Assembly (NCBI GenBank): GCA_022478985.1
Contig: JAKSZP010000019.1
Span: 1 to 64,000 of the forward strand
Length of the DNA: 64,000 nt
Direction: 5' to 3'
From: Massospora cicadina
Lineage: Eukaryota; Entomophthoromycota; Entomophthoromycetes; Entomophthorales; Entomophthoraceae
Positions within the stretch are counted from its first letter, which is position 1. Each line of letters begins with the position of its first letter. The notes under the pieces are model-generated. The model ran no database searches. It saw only the letters and a list, made by a program, of their open reading frames with translations, and had not been told where the DNA came from. The translations under genes and the position numbers were made by a program. This document shows, in pieces, positions 32,286-44,075 of the stretch.

Positions 32286-34209
32286 GCTTAAATTTTCTTT
32301 CCGCTCAATATCATTTTGATAAAATTTAAAAATTACAGCAGAACTAAACAGCTTTGAAAAACTGACTCACAGCAAAGCCTTGATGTTCTTGACACTACCT
32401 CCCGCTGCTCCAAAATGGGGCAGTGGCGAAACCCCTAGCGTCTTCTGCCCAGTAGGAAAATGCTTTTGAACTAGGTTGATCAGCCCCCCAATGCCTCAGG
32501 TCAATACGTTCCCCCCAAGGATCTCTCCTTTACCTTGCATGTTCCCAAGTGATGCCTTGTAGCCCCATTGTGCTCCCCCAAAGTAAGATGTAATTCAACC
32601 TCCAGGTTGAGTATGGAAACTTGTTTCTCTATAATGACAAACATATTATAGAATTAGACTAGGTGCTCAGGCAGCCTGCAGGCTTTATTGACTTATGTAC
32701 CTACAAGAAGTACTTTGACCTTGGTTTCACCTGTGAAGCTGATGCTGCAATTGCAGCCAATGTTCCCCTGGTGTTCCAGGGAACCCCCATCCCAACCACT
32801 CGCACCCAGTTGCCTGATTACACCACTCTTGTGGTTCAATTTGCAGGCCTCCCCACCCACCCCCTGATAACTTATATAACAAACTAATAGCTTGGTTGTC
32901 AGTATATGGCGCTGACCCCATTATACAATTTGTGGCTCTCAATGGAGCCAACTGACTTGTGGGCCCTCGCGCCTTTGCAACTGTATGCCTAATATCAACT
33001 GAAATCGCCATTTTGATTCCCCTTGCACCGTTGTTCCCTCTGCCCCCAATCACCCTTTCTGGGCCAGAGTAGACAAAGGGCACATGATCTTCCCCATTTG
33101 TATCAACCTGGACCACTCAAAGCAGCACTGCCCCACCATAGCCTGAGCTGGATCTCAAACGATTGACTCCCCCATGATGGCCCAATAGCTGATCCAAAAA
33201 CTTTTTTTCAAATGGGGCACAATCCTTCCTCCCCCTCACCCAAAATGGTAAATGCAACTGCCACTAATTCAGCCAATAAGGAACCTGCATGTAAAACCCT
33301 CACTCCAACTCCAACTAATAAGGAGCCAGCATGGATCCCAGTAAATTCAAAAAAACCCACCTTGCCACCCAACCAGCCCACTCATATGCCGATCAACCTA
33401 TTGTTTTCAACCAACATCCCTGGGATTATTTGGAGGAAGTTGATGATTTAAAATTCTGTCCACAACTCAGTCAAGGCCCCAGGCCTTGAAATATACCTAA
33501 ACGCAGAACATACAGCTCAATTTTCAACTTTGCACTATGCTTTTAACACTAAGGCAATGTATTCTGAAGTGACCGCCAACTCACCAAAGAGGCTATTGCC
33601 TCCCTGATTGTTGCCCCTCCAAAAAGCTGTAGTAAAATTAGTTACAGTCTTGGCCAAAGGGATACCCACCCCTGTTCTTCCCCCATGCAACAAGTTCATA
33701 AAAAAGAATTTCTCCATTTCCACCAAGTTGCCAACAAAGCAATAAAAAAGTTGTAATGGCTGTAAGATTTGGCCCCAAGACCCACATTACCAGAAACAAC
33801 ATCGCCGCCTTCACCACCCTTCCCAAAGTTCACCTTGAGGATGAGAAAGCCCTATCCAAATATATACCCACCCTCCTCATAGCAAAATTCGAGCTGCAAG
33901 CCCCATACTGCTACCTCAACCTCATTTTGAGGACGCACCCACACCCATGCTCTCAGCTTTTTGCCAAACACTGTCTGACACAGAGGAGTAAGATGAGATT
34001 CCCGATCCTGACTCACCCCCACCATGGACGCATAGCATTTACCACTTCCAACCTCGTTAATCATTTTAGCTTTTTTTATCTTTTTTTATTCAGTTTGAGT
34101 GATGAGTTCATTTATTTATGTTTTTTCAATTTTAGTTTAGTATAAGAAATGCTCCTCTGAGCTTGGTATTGTCCAACCCCTGGTCAGCTTGCCTCAATTA
34201 AATAAAATA
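32286..34209 (+). mobile_element. H1, ORF1-only non-autonomous LINE derivative
   Basis: This unit of about 1,924 bp has a LINE 5' end (TTTTCTTTC at 32,293), a LINE-type ORF1, and the family 3' tail CCCCTGGTCAGCTTGCCTCA, then ATTAAATAAAA, at 34,170-34,209. It has no endonuclease or reverse transcriptase. The flanks TAGACTGCAGCAGAA (32,271-32,285) and TAGACTGCACAGGAA (34,210-34,224) form an imperfect TSD. The second unit H2 has the same build and nearly the same length (1,920 bp), so this is a family and not a chance deletion. It needs proteins from a full LINE to move. Confidence 0.8.
32560..33480 (+). pseudogene. H1 ORF1: RRM-like and CCHC RNA-binding protein
   Basis: The best frame (32,663-32,887) reads GFIDLCTYKKYFDLGFTCEA, then VVQFAGLPTHPL, matching ORF1 of H2 and H3. 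After frameshifts the knuckle near 33,093-33,137 reads FPICINLDHSKQHC, so the first cysteine is Phe. A Pro/Thr-rich tail follows (33,212-33,451, GHNPSSPSPKM... TPTPTNKEPAW). The copy is broken. In related elements this protein would bind the element RNA. Confidence 0.65.
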
Positions 34210-34306
34210 TAGACTGCACAGGAATCAATTTGAACTGTCAGTCAGCTGCCACCATTTCTAATATCTCAATTTATAGAAATCAATATATAGAATTAATTTC
34301 GTTACA

Positions 34307-34652
34307 TTACCCCTCACTAATGGAAGCCCATAAGCTTCCCGAGCATAGGCAATGCAGAAGGAAATCCGCCGATGGGCAATCTTATTGCAATGGGAGTAAA
34401 GGGGAATTCTGACCAGAAATCCAACGGTCACAATAAGCGTCAATGCTCTTTTGGAGGTCCACTAGTGGGCGCAAAAGGCTTCAACCGTCAGTGATCCAAT
34501 TGGCACCACCAACCTCCCCCTCCAACATCAGAGGTCCACAAATACTGATAAATAAGGATATAGCGTTAGATTTGCTTGAGACAATGATTATCCCCCTATC
34601 TTGTGAGCTAGCAAGAACCACAGCTCCCTAAGGAAAGATGAAGTTAGGATAA
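34307..34652 (-). other. interior of E3
   Basis: 346 bp lie between the two LTRs. Next to the left LTR the minus strand reads GTGAGGGGTAA, a plausible polypurine tract. The other edge should hold the primer-binding site, but no tRNA match can be stated without a search. The short frames seen are not recognised. Confidence 0.6.
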
Positions 34653-35172
34653 TGTAAAAACCAAGGTTCCCAAGGACTTACTTGCCATCCTGATACAGAT
34701 AACCCTATGTCAAAGGAGAGTTAACTCAATTAAGTGGTGAAATAGGTTGATATCAGGTTGTCAGCCATTAGAATAAGATTATATGCCCTACACTTCAATG
34801 GAAAGGGCCTGGAGGTGACTTGGGTGAACAGCCCATTTGGGTGGAGGTTCAATGTGGTGGCTGTGAAAATCTGAAGATAGACCCCTTGATTATTAAAATC
34901 CTGCATGCTAAATTGGGAAGATGTTCAGCAAATAAATACTCTATTATGTCAGTGGCTTATGGTACTCTGACCATTTGGAAACTCACTAGGCTTACTGAAA
35001 TAACCCCAACTCTTCTGGTAAATTTTGGGCTTAATATTTCCTTTGTAATCTGGAACAACTTCTGAGACAGGGATAGATACAAGCTGGGGATTTGGTACTT
35101 CCAGCTTGTCGACACTTCTCCAATGAAAGGATTCAATGAGAAAACCAGGAAAGAGATGAGGTAAAGAAAACT

Positions 35173-35178
35173 TTTATT
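35173..35178 (-). terminator. AATAAA polyadenylation-type signal in E1 LTR
   Basis: On the minus strand AATAAA lies about 45 bases downstream of the LTR TATA box. LTR retrotransposons often place the poly(A) signal in the short R region, which fits. Confidence 0.45.
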
Positions 35179-35221
35179 ATAAGCTATCTATTTAATAATT
35201 TGTCATTAGGCCAGGCGCCGG

Positions 35222-35230
35222 TATTTATAC
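35222..35230 (-). promoter_or_regulatory. LTR core promoter TATA box (E1, 3' LTR)
   Basis: On the minus strand GTATAAATAC is followed by CGGCGCCTGGCC. The block is conserved across the E1 and E2 LTRs. Confidence 0.6.
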
Positions 35231-35962
35231 CTCTATGGCATCTTCTGGCCACACTTGAGAACAAAATTTCAACAGATATTTTACCACCTCAGTTTGGCCC
35301 TTTAACTGATATGACTAAGACCTTTCTTAGGTTTATTGGTTGCAAAATACTCTCAAAATAGTGAGGATTTCAGGTACAAAATTGCAATAAAAGCATGCAA
35401 AATTGTCCTAGGATCTTCCTGATTTATCTTCGTCATACTGCTGACAAAATACACCTTCTGTGAAATTCTTGCATCAATTAAAGTAGATGATGTACCCCTA
35501 ATCAGGATGTTGGCAGGCCTCTCTCTTGATAGCACTAGGTACTCCCTTTTGGGCAGTCCATGTGCAAGTGCTATCATGCTGATTATGCAGATTGACATAT
35601 AACTTTCGCCCTGGGGTGTAAAAATGATTACATTTTTTTGTCTGTCTGATGGTCCATGGGACTTTTTAGACGTTAACTAAGGGTCAGTCCTGAACGATTT
35701 TGTATAATAGTTAGTTGATTGTGTTCCCAATAATCGGTACCAATTGTCAAGATTTGATTCATAGATAATTGACCATAATGTGAAAGCATATTTGGCCCAA
35801 GCTTGCTTGATTGAATTCAAGTTACGATACTTGGCCCAAATCATGTAATTGAATAGGCTTTGATGTAAGAGTTAAGGTATTAGCTCTAGCATCGGGAGGA
35901 TAATCAGCTCAATTTAATTGTTGTCAAAGGTTTATTTTCAAGTCAACCACTAGAATCTGACA

Positions 35963-35979
35963 TTTCCCCTCACTTGACT
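35963..35979 (-). other. polypurine tract of E1
   Basis: On the minus strand AGTCAAGTGAGGGGAAA abuts the LTR start TGTCAGATTC, the same layout as in E2. Confidence 0.7.
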
Positions 35980-36019
35980 TGAACATAAGCCCTAAGATTC
36001 CCAATTAGCCTTTGTTGAT

Positions 36020-36170
36020 CTGTTATCATCATCCCAAACGCCCAATGAGCATGGAGTTGGTTTTTTATTTGGTAACTTTAGCCTGAACGCTTAATGATTC
36101 TAAAGTTTGATCCTCCTATTGTTGATTTTGGCCCAAATACCCATCGTGTCTGAAGTTGGATCCTCTTACC
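36020..36170 (-). repeat. ~57-bp minisatellite beside the 3' LTR of E1
   Basis: About three imperfect units with GCCcAAAcgCCcAaTGaTTCT and GAtCCTCcT motifs lie between the integrase end and the polypurine tract. They match those in E2 (20,340-20,510). Confidence 0.6.
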
Positions 36171-36311
36171 AACCTCAAGTGTAAACTAAAGTATTGATTA
36201 GAAAAAAACTACTATATAAGTATCTTTTGTTTTTTTTTGTTTTGTTTTTTTTCAACTTTTTCTTTTCTTAATTGGACCATTTTTTAAACCTTCTTAGGAA
36301 TTTTGCAGGAC

Positions 36312-37401
36312 TCAGTTGTATATATGGCCGGCCCTAATATCCTTGATTGTGTATATGAGCTTAGACGTTTTCTCAATCACTTTGAATGGCCTGACCCAGA
36401 TGCAATCTAACTTTTGAAATCGGCCCATTATGTGGGTATTGCAAAATAGAACTTCGTTGTTAACTTCAAATTTGGCCAGCGTGTAGTGATTCTCTAGGTT
36501 CTTTTGATGTTGTGCCTTTTTCTCAGAAAAACTGTTATCAAAGGCTTGAGCTTGTAGTTTGATTAAAGCATTCACAAGATTCTCAACATACTGAGGATAA
36601 GTGTTTTAAACCAGGATCCTCTAGGGTCAAATATAGCAGCGTTGTAGGGCTGGGTGTCTACCATATAATACTTGAAAAAGAAATCCTAGTTTTTGATTGG
36701 TAGGAGATATTGTAAGCGAAGTCTGCTGAACTTAGATAAGTACTTCATTCAGATGGTTTGTCCAAAATTAATTTCCAGATAATGTTCACCAACATCCCAT
36801 TTGTACGCTCAACAGTCCCATTAGTTTCAGGGTGATAGGGAGTAGAAAGCACACCTTATACTCCCATTAGTTGGTTGAGCTTGGAAAGGACATTGGCAGT
36901 AAAGTTGGTTCCGATATTGGTCAGATATCCTGGGGACATCCATCTTTGTGGATGATGTTTTAAAGGACAAACTTGGTGGCTGTTGCCGCTTCAGCTTCCC
37001 GAATGGCCTTGGCCTCAACCCATTTGGTCAAGTGGTCAATGGCTACAATTATGTACTTGGCCTTCATATTGCTTGTTAGAAGTGGGCCAACAGTGTCAAT
37101 GGATACAGTGTGCCAGGTAATGTTGGGTTGTACAAGCTGGTAAGATGTGCTTTTTTTGGAACAGTTTTTCACCTTGGCACTTTGCACAGCATTCTAGCAT
37201 TTCTTGGATGTCAAAATGCATTGACTCCCAGTAGTAGAATTGCTTCAGATGCTCCTTCATTTTCTTGAATTCGCCATGCCCTATGGCCTTATGCGCTGCC
37301 ATTATTAGGTCTGTTCGGGCTGAGGGTCTTGGAAAATACTTTTTGTCCTCAAAGATCTTGTAAAGCATCCCGTTTTTGTAATTGTATTTTTTTAGATTCA
37401 A
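36312..37401 (-). pseudogene. E1 integrase
   Basis: The gypsy integrase joins element DNA to the host. The N-terminal zinc-binding part (37,401-37,180) shows HKAIGHGEFKKMKEHLKQFY and CCAKC. The catalytic core opens HTVSIDTVGPLLTSN (about 37,115, first catalytic Asp) and continues with IIVAIDHLTKWVEA. The region near 36,835-36,790 reads [17 protein letters not shown], which keeps the catalytic Glu. The C-terminal part (36,575-36,312) has VLFCNTHIMGRF and FKVIEKTSKLIYTI. Stops and shifts separate these pieces, so no whole protein is made. Confidence 0.82.
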
Positions 37402-37419
37402 AAATATTTTTGGACGGAT

Positions 37420-38800
37420 TTGGGCTCATCTTGATACTCTCCGCTAATCATTTTCATAAACAACTCATTGGTGGCCTTACTAAGTGTTGTGATGGTGGGT
37501 AGTCGGGATAGACAGTCAGTGTTTTGGTGTTTTTCCCCAGCTTTATGCTCAAATGGTGTAGTCATAGGCTTGAAGCTTTAATGCCCAGCAGGATAATCAG
37601 CCCTCAGGTTCTCTTGAGTTGTTTAACCATATTAGGGAAGCATGATTGGTAACAACTTTGATAAGAGTGCCATGAAGGTAGACCTTCAATTGCTTGCAAG
37701 CATATATGGCGGCTAAACATCCTTGTTCTGTCACCGTGTAGTTCCTTTCATGAACGTTTAAGGTCTAACTAGCAAAGGCAACTGGATGTTCTTCACCATC
37801 TTCTCCAACTTGGAATAATATGGCTACCACTGCTGTTCAAATTGAATCAGTTTGGATGATAAATTCATGATCAAAGTCTGAGTATCAAAGAACAGGCGCA
37901 CCCAATAGGGCTGAATGGAGTTGTACAAATGAATCCTGGCAAGCTGGAGTCCATTAGAATGGGACCTTATCTTTAAGTAGATAGAAGAGAGGCTCTTCAA
38001 GTTGTGCAAAATCAGCAATGAATCGGCGATAGTAATCAATAATGCCTATGAATACCTGGATATCACACTTGGATTTGGGCTGTTTCATTTTGGATATAGC
38101 ATCTATCTTAGAGGGTTGGGGCCAAAGACCCAATTTTTTAATTACAAATCTGAGGTATTCCAGTTGGCCTTTGAAAAACTGACATTTTCTGGGCTTGATT
38201 TTCAAGTTTGCAGCAGCTAACCTTCTGAAAACTTCTTTTAAGTGTTCCAGGTGGTCATCAAAAGTGCGTCTGAAAACGTTGATATCATCAAGGTACACTA
38301 GTACACATGACAACTTCAAATCTCCCAGGATTGTGTCCATTGCCCGTTGGAATGTAGCTGGGGCATTGTAGAGCCCTTGAGGCATTTTCGTCAGCTGGAA
38401 TAGGCCCTCTTACATTAAAATTGCACATTTCTCGTGCTCCTATTTGGGAGGATCTATGTGCCAATATCCACTGATAAGATCCATTGCCAAAAAAGAATTT
38501 CGCGCCCCTTAGCCTAATCAAGGCATCATCAATTCATGGCAGTGGGTATGAGTCCTTCTTTGTGATGTTGTTTAACTTCCAATAATCAATGACTACTCAG
38601 TTGCTTCCATCCTTTTTCTTCACTATTAAAATTAGTGTTGCTCATGGACTTTTAAAAAAGACTAACATGCCACAATCAAGGAGTTCCTTAATCTCTTTGA
38701 ATACGGCTTCTTCTGATGATTTCAAGCGTCTAATTGGGCGTAATCAAATATGTTTATGATCTTCAGTATCGATTTTGTGGGTGACACCCTTAGCATACCC
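37420..38800 (-). pseudogene. E1 reverse transcriptase and RNase H
   Basis: The reverse transcriptase copies element RNA to DNA. The frame 38,385-37,954 reads MPQGLYNAPATFQRAMDTIL, then catalytic YLDD in VLVYLDDINVF (about 38,300), then LKIKPRKCQFFKGQLEYL and VFIGIIDYYRRFIADF. Upstream pieces to about 38,800 hold the start of the palm. RNase H remnants lie below 37,950, broken into short frames. The YLDD is intact but the reading frame is not. Confidence 0.85.
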
Positions 38801-39630
38801 AAGTTGAAACCATCTTATGCGAATATTTCCTAGATTTAAAGAATAGCCCCTGAGCTTGGCCTTTCTCAGAGTTGGTCAGGTTGCTTAAATTGGCCATAGA
38901 GACAACATTGTTTATTCTGAGTAGGTCCTTATTAGGGGAGCCCTAATCTGACAAAATTTCTGAACTCATGGAATGAGCAAATTTCCGTGGTAGGGAACAG
39001 ATGCAGAAAAGCTATTTTTTGATGTTATTTAATGGAGATGGGCCAATTTTTCATGTTTGCACATAAGATATGATTTTTCTGTGGCCTGGAATGATAATAC
39101 CAGGGGAAATGTTTGGTTCAAATTAAGATTTAGACCATGGTTGATATACTTCACCATAAAGTCCTTCCAGAATATTAATTGTTAGTCCCGTCAGGATGAT
39201 TACATGATCTCCAGATGGAATAGTAATGTGCTGATTTGACTGAAGTGGGATGCCCTTTGACTCATCAATATGTGTGGGTAGTGATTTTATCTTTGACCGT
39301 GCTTTGAAATACTCTGTCAGGATGACTCCATATTTGTATGCCAGATTTACTAATAGGCTGGGTTTCTTTTTTCAACTGCCTTATCACAGTTATAGTAAAG
39401 TGGAATACCCTGGCCAAGGATGGTGAGAGTATTGTTCTTATGATTGGTAACAACTCTGTATTTTATTAGGAAAATCAGCCCCTATTAGAATATCATAGTT
39501 TGTATCTGGCAATACTATGGCAGGTGCTGTTACTACAATAGATCCAACTCTGAGTGGAAGGGTACTGTATGCACCCAGCGATTTAGTTGTATGCACTCCA
39601 GCTGTTCCATATTCATGACAGTGGGCAACA

Positions 39631-39930
39631 TCAGGCGCAATTTTCAGTTTTAACCAACTTTTTGCTGACTTTATTGATAGGAGCGCTACTATTGATAATG
39701 GCCTGAACTCGCACCTTGTTCACTGCTATGTCTGCATAAGTACATTCAGAGTAGTTTTCAGAGGTATTTTTTGTATGAATACTGTGACTGCTGCCCAATT
39801 TCAGGTGTGATTTCAGGCTTGAGCAAATATCTGGGAAGTTGTCTGCTAAGGTCTTCATGGGAATAGCTACTTGAACGTTGCTAAGATTAGCTAAGTCAGT
39901 TGAACGTCTGGGTTGTAGGTCCAAACCCTG
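39631..39930 (-). pseudogene. E1 aspartic protease remnant
   Basis: The minus frame has VNKVRVQAIINSSAPINKVS. Gypsy proteases carry a catalytic D-S/T-G-A at this place. Here it reads N-S-S-A, so the catalytic Asp is Asn and the Gly is Ser. It lies between the Gag knuckle (40,270) and RT, as expected. The protease would be inactive. Confidence 0.65.
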
Positions 39931-40229
39931 ATCAATAATTTGCTTTGTGTAAGGTTTTTATACCTCTGCTCGGGCTTCTTTGGTATTTTTCAAGGGTTTA
40001 GTTGCTTTTGCTGTGGACCAAATAATGACCATCATGACATCATTAGCCACGATATGGTTAAGGTTATTTTCAGCAACATCTTCAGCCCTAAAGAGCTCAT
40101 CAGGGTCAAGTGGAATGGTTTGAACATCGGTGGAGTTAGAGCATTCCGCTTCTACTCCACCTGCTCTTTTCCCGCCTCAATGTCACTGTTGTTTATAGAG
40201 CAAAGTTGACCTCAGGCTTTTTGTTGGAC

Positions 40230-41575
40230 CATCTGTAGCATTCTCTAGCGAAGTGCCCCTTTTGACCACAGTAGTGATATGTAATCAGCCCTTTTTGCTG
40301 CTTTTGCTCGAGTTTTTGGTTCATAGTTTAGAATTTTTTCCATAGTCAGACACGGTGTTGCTTTTGGGGCCTGAAAAACAGGAATTTTTGCTGATCTTTG
40401 GCCCAATTAGGGGTATTAAAATTATGGGAACAGCTTCTCAAGTAATTGGTAAGCTTTTGAAAATCCAAGCTTCTATTAATTGCAGGTAATACGACATTGT
40501 GCAGTTCATGGAAGGGCATAATTGCGTGCTCCATTGCAATTTTGGCGTCAAACATATCTATGGCATTTCACCCAAACAGAACTTGTGCCTCATGTAAAAT
40601 ATATCCACAAAGTCCTTAATAGTCTCATTCTGCTTGAATTCAATCTTACGGAGCTCTCTTTTCAGGCTTCTAATTTCTCAGGCCCTCCAAAATGTTTTGT
40701 CACTGCAATTTTGGCATCCATATAGGACCAATCGTCGCCCAAATAGGGCATAACAAGGTCACAGCTTTGGGCTTCAAGTGAGTTAATCAGTGCTGATCCT
40801 TTTGCATGGTGTGATTCTACCCTCATTGCTTTTTAAATAGCTTGAGGAAAGAGTGAGCGTCCCAATCCTTAAGAACTTTGGTAAATTCAGTGGTTTGGAG
40901 TTGTCTCGCCCAATTTCAGGAGTAGGGGTTGTACTTCTTGAACGTCTTGAAGTATCATTGCTCATAATTGGCCCTCTTTCAAATTGGGGAGTATCTGGAG
41001 TCAAAATTGCTGCCAGTACTCTAGGCATAGAACAGATGTTCAAAATATCAGTTTCTGCAATGGTGTCAATTTCTGATGATTTGGTTTCATAAAATTTCTC
41101 TGACCTACTAGATTCTGATGATTGAATTCAGCCCTTAGTTTTTAAACCGTTTTTTGGCCGAATGGACAGAGCTTTTCTATATTTTTCTTTTGTCAAAGCT
41201 GGGTGAGCATTGGCCACTTTTTTTTTTGAGGTTGTCATGCTTTTCTTTGAAAAAAGTTTGGTTGGACATTATGCTTTTACTGTCTTTGCCCATACTATCT
41301 ACTTGGGAATTTGCAGTTGATAATTGCATTCTGAGTTCCTAAATTTTCTGAGTAATTTCAGTGTTTCTGGTTTGCAATCTTGACACAACTGTCCAAAACC
41401 TTTGAAAATTCCTTGTTGTTAAAGGCATCATCCTCATCCCTATTTGGAAAGACAAGTTTTGCTGCATGAGATCCCCCCACTTTGACAAGACCTTGGGTGT
41501 AGGAGGCACCAGCTTCAGAGCCTTGGTGACTGGGAAAATAATCTGAGATGGCCTTGTCGCTAGTTTCCATCTCAA
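40230..41575 (-). pseudogene. E1 gag remnant with degenerate zinc knuckle
   Basis: Gag starts near 41,570 (METSDKAISDYFPSHQGSEA), just inside the 5' LTR. A capsid-like part lies near 40,850-40,560. The knuckle at about 40,290-40,245 reads YHYCGQKGHFAREC, where the first cysteine of C-x2-C-x4-H-x4-C is Tyr. The frame 40,555-40,346 (FHELHNVVLPAINRSLDF) lies between them. Several frames are needed to read it. Confidence 0.65.
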
Positions 41576-42642
41576 TGTCGCTTTTTTGTCTGGCTGAATC
41601 TGCTAGGAATTGGTTACTGGAATCTATTTCAGAGAGTGTCGCCGGTTTTGAGTGAGCAAAAGTTGTAAAATTCTGAGGATAACTCGCTTGGTTAATAAAA
41701 TTTGCATGCTAAATTGGGAAGATATTCAGTCAATAAATCCTTTACTATGTCAGTGGCTTATGGTACTCTGACTATTCAGAAACTCACTAAGCTTATTATA
41801 ATAGCCCCAACTCATCTTGTCGATTTTGGGCTTAATATTTCATTCATAATCTGGAAAAATTTCTGAGGCAGGGATAGATACAAGCTGGGGATTCTGTACT
41901 TCTAGATTGTTGACACTTCTCCAAAGAAAGGATTCAATGAGAAAACTAAGAAAGAGATGAAATTATATAACTTTATATTGTAAGCTAACTATTTGATATT
42001 CTGTCATTAGGCCAGGCGCCAGTACTTATACCTCTAGGGCATCTTCTAGCCACACTTGAAAACAAAATTTCAACAGATATTTTACCACCTCAGTTTGGCC
42101 CTTTAACTAATATGACTAAGACCTTTCTTAGGTTTATTGGTTGCAAAATACTCTCAAAATAGTGAGGATTTCAGGTACAAAATTGCAATAAAAGCATGCA
42201 AAATTGTCCTAGGATCTTCTTGATTTATCTTCGTCATACTGCTGACAAAATACACCTTCTGTGAAATTCTTGCATCAATTAAAGTAGATGATGTACCCCT
42301 AATCAGGATGTTGGCAGGCCTCTCTCTTGATAGCACTAGGTACTCCCTTTTGGGCAGTCCATGTGCAAGTGCTATTATGCCGATTATGCAGATTGACATA
42401 CAAATTTCGCCCTAGGGTGGAAAATTGATTACATTTTTTGTTTGTCTGATGGTCCATGGGACTTTTAGATGTTAACTTTGGGTCAGTCCTGAACGATTTT
42501 GTATACTAGTTAGTTTTATTGTGTTCTCAATAATTAGGACCAATTGCTTACTTTTCTTTCTTGTTGCAAACACTTTTGCAACCCATTCAATTCAAGACTA
42601 AATCTAGTTTGATAATCTCATAGAGGGGATTAGTCTGCGCCC

Positions 42643-44075
42643 ATGTCTAGGAGCAGTTGGGCAAGCAAGGCAAGAGGAGCAGGCGGAAGGCCCGCGGCCT
42701 CTAACATTCAAAAATGCCCCGGAGAATCCGGCGGAATAGAAAAAAATCTAAAAAAACTGGCGGTCACAATTTCCCCAGAGATACTCGCGTGGCAAGCACG
42801 ATGCAACCAGTACATCAATACGCCACATTCCCAGCCACTTTTGTCGGTTGAATTCAGAGTCCTTGTGTATCTGGACATCCAAAAAACGGCCCTATGGGAA
42901 AAAATTTTGTGAAGATGTACACAAAATTTTCCCGACCGCGGTGTACGTTGCACCTCACTCCATGTCGTGCAGTTGGCTGGACCTAGGTTTTGAAAGCAAA
43001 ATAGCAGCAGACGAGGCTGCAGCGGTGCATGTAGTGGTCGACCTCCCCAAAGGGCAATGGGTCATCGGAACTAAACACACCAGATGGACAAAATCAAACC
43101 AAATTTTCCTCACGTTTGACTTTTTGCCTACTATGGTAAAACGTGACATTTTGGAGCAACACCTGAAAGATGGTCTCGCCATATATGGCGAAATACAATC
43201 TTTCAAAATGCAACGTTTCACGCTGATGCCACACCTGTGCACTGGCAAAGCCATCGCAGTTCTGACCCCAACTGAGGAGATCGCGAAGGACCTAACCCAG
43301 ATCCCGCACTCCACCTTTATTGATATCGCAGGGCACACCACCCACCCATTCCGGGTAACCGTGGACAGCGCGCCCCCATTTGCACCCACTGTGATGCGTT
43401 CAGCCATAAGGCACACGCATGCCCCATTAAAGAGGGCATTACATTCCAAGAGCACCCCTCGGCGGCCATGGCCAGCGGAGAGGAGCACTATGAACCAACC
43501 ACAAGCAACAAAGAGGCTTTCCCATGAGGAGCACAAGGCTGCTACCTATTGGTAAAGCCCATCTCCCCACAGGAGTGGAAGAAGGCCAAGCAGCCTGTAG
43601 GACTGCGGCCAAGGAAGCTGCCAAGGTCACCACCACCATCCCACACTCACAACGCCAGGAGGACATGGAGACCTTCGCGGTGGAAGCAACTCGGGAATTA
43701 TCACCCAATCAGATTGGGAGGCCCAAGCTGAATGGGCCACTCAATCTGAGGATCCGATGGGAGATTCGATCTCACCCAATCGCTGCACCCAAGCCCCAGT
43801 TGAAACTGACTTGGGACCTATCCCAACCAAAAAAATTTTTTTGCCCCACTCAATGGTGCACCGAACTTATCCGCACTGCAAAAAATTCATCTGACGTCAG
43901 GAAAACAAAAAGCGAAGGCCAAAGCCAACGCGACTCTTTCCACAAAAATTAACAAAAACCCCAATAGCGTTGCTGCTAATACCCGCGCTGCTGTGAAAGC
44001 CCGTGGGGACCTGGAAGAGGCTGGTGGGCCAGGGGCCCACCCCTCACACCTAAGGTGCGATGGGGGATTTTTCAC
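42643..44075 (+). pseudogene. LINE A ORF1: RRM-like and CCHC RNA-binding protein
   Basis: The start is ATG at 42,643 (MSRSSWASKARGAGGR). Frameshifts near 42,900, 43,375 and 43,550 separate three pieces. The middle piece (42,848-43,555) has WLDLGFESKIAADEAAAV, then IFLTFDFLPTMVKRDILEQH and GLAIYGEIQSFKMQ, an RRM-like arrangement. The CCHC knuckle CTHCDAFSHKAHAC is encoded at about 43,380-43,425 in the frame lost by the second shift. The Lys/Ala-rich tail runs to the ORF2 start. Confidence 0.82.

Larger units (their letters stand above)
31501..34306 (-). repeat. 3' LTR of E3, interrupted by H1
   Basis: The pieces 31,501-32,285 and 34,225-34,306 align with 34,653-34,861, 48,065-48,584 and 53,827-53,956. 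Shared markers include CACTTACTaGCGTTGCGCAC near 31,765 and 48,115 and GAGCCCACAAATGGTGG near 32,045 and 48,400. An (AATTAT)n run lies at 32,251-32,271. Confidence 0.85.
34862..35962 (-). repeat. 3' LTR of E1
   Basis: Direct repeat of the split 5' LTR, about nine of ten bases identical by eye. It shares its ends and promoter block with the LTRs of E2, so E1 and E2 are related families. Confidence 0.92.

Noticed and set aside
34653..34861. E3 LTRs as two independent solo LTRs
   Set aside because: Outer flanks TAAGG/TAAGA match while the inner flanks do not, and a purine tract borders the left copy on the inside; one element is the simpler reading, though not certain.
35353..35598. Repeated 81-codon minus-strand frame (also 42,154-42,399) as a conserved small gene
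   Set aside because: It is duplicated only because it lies in the two LTRs of E1; it has no motif and no equivalent intact frame in E2.
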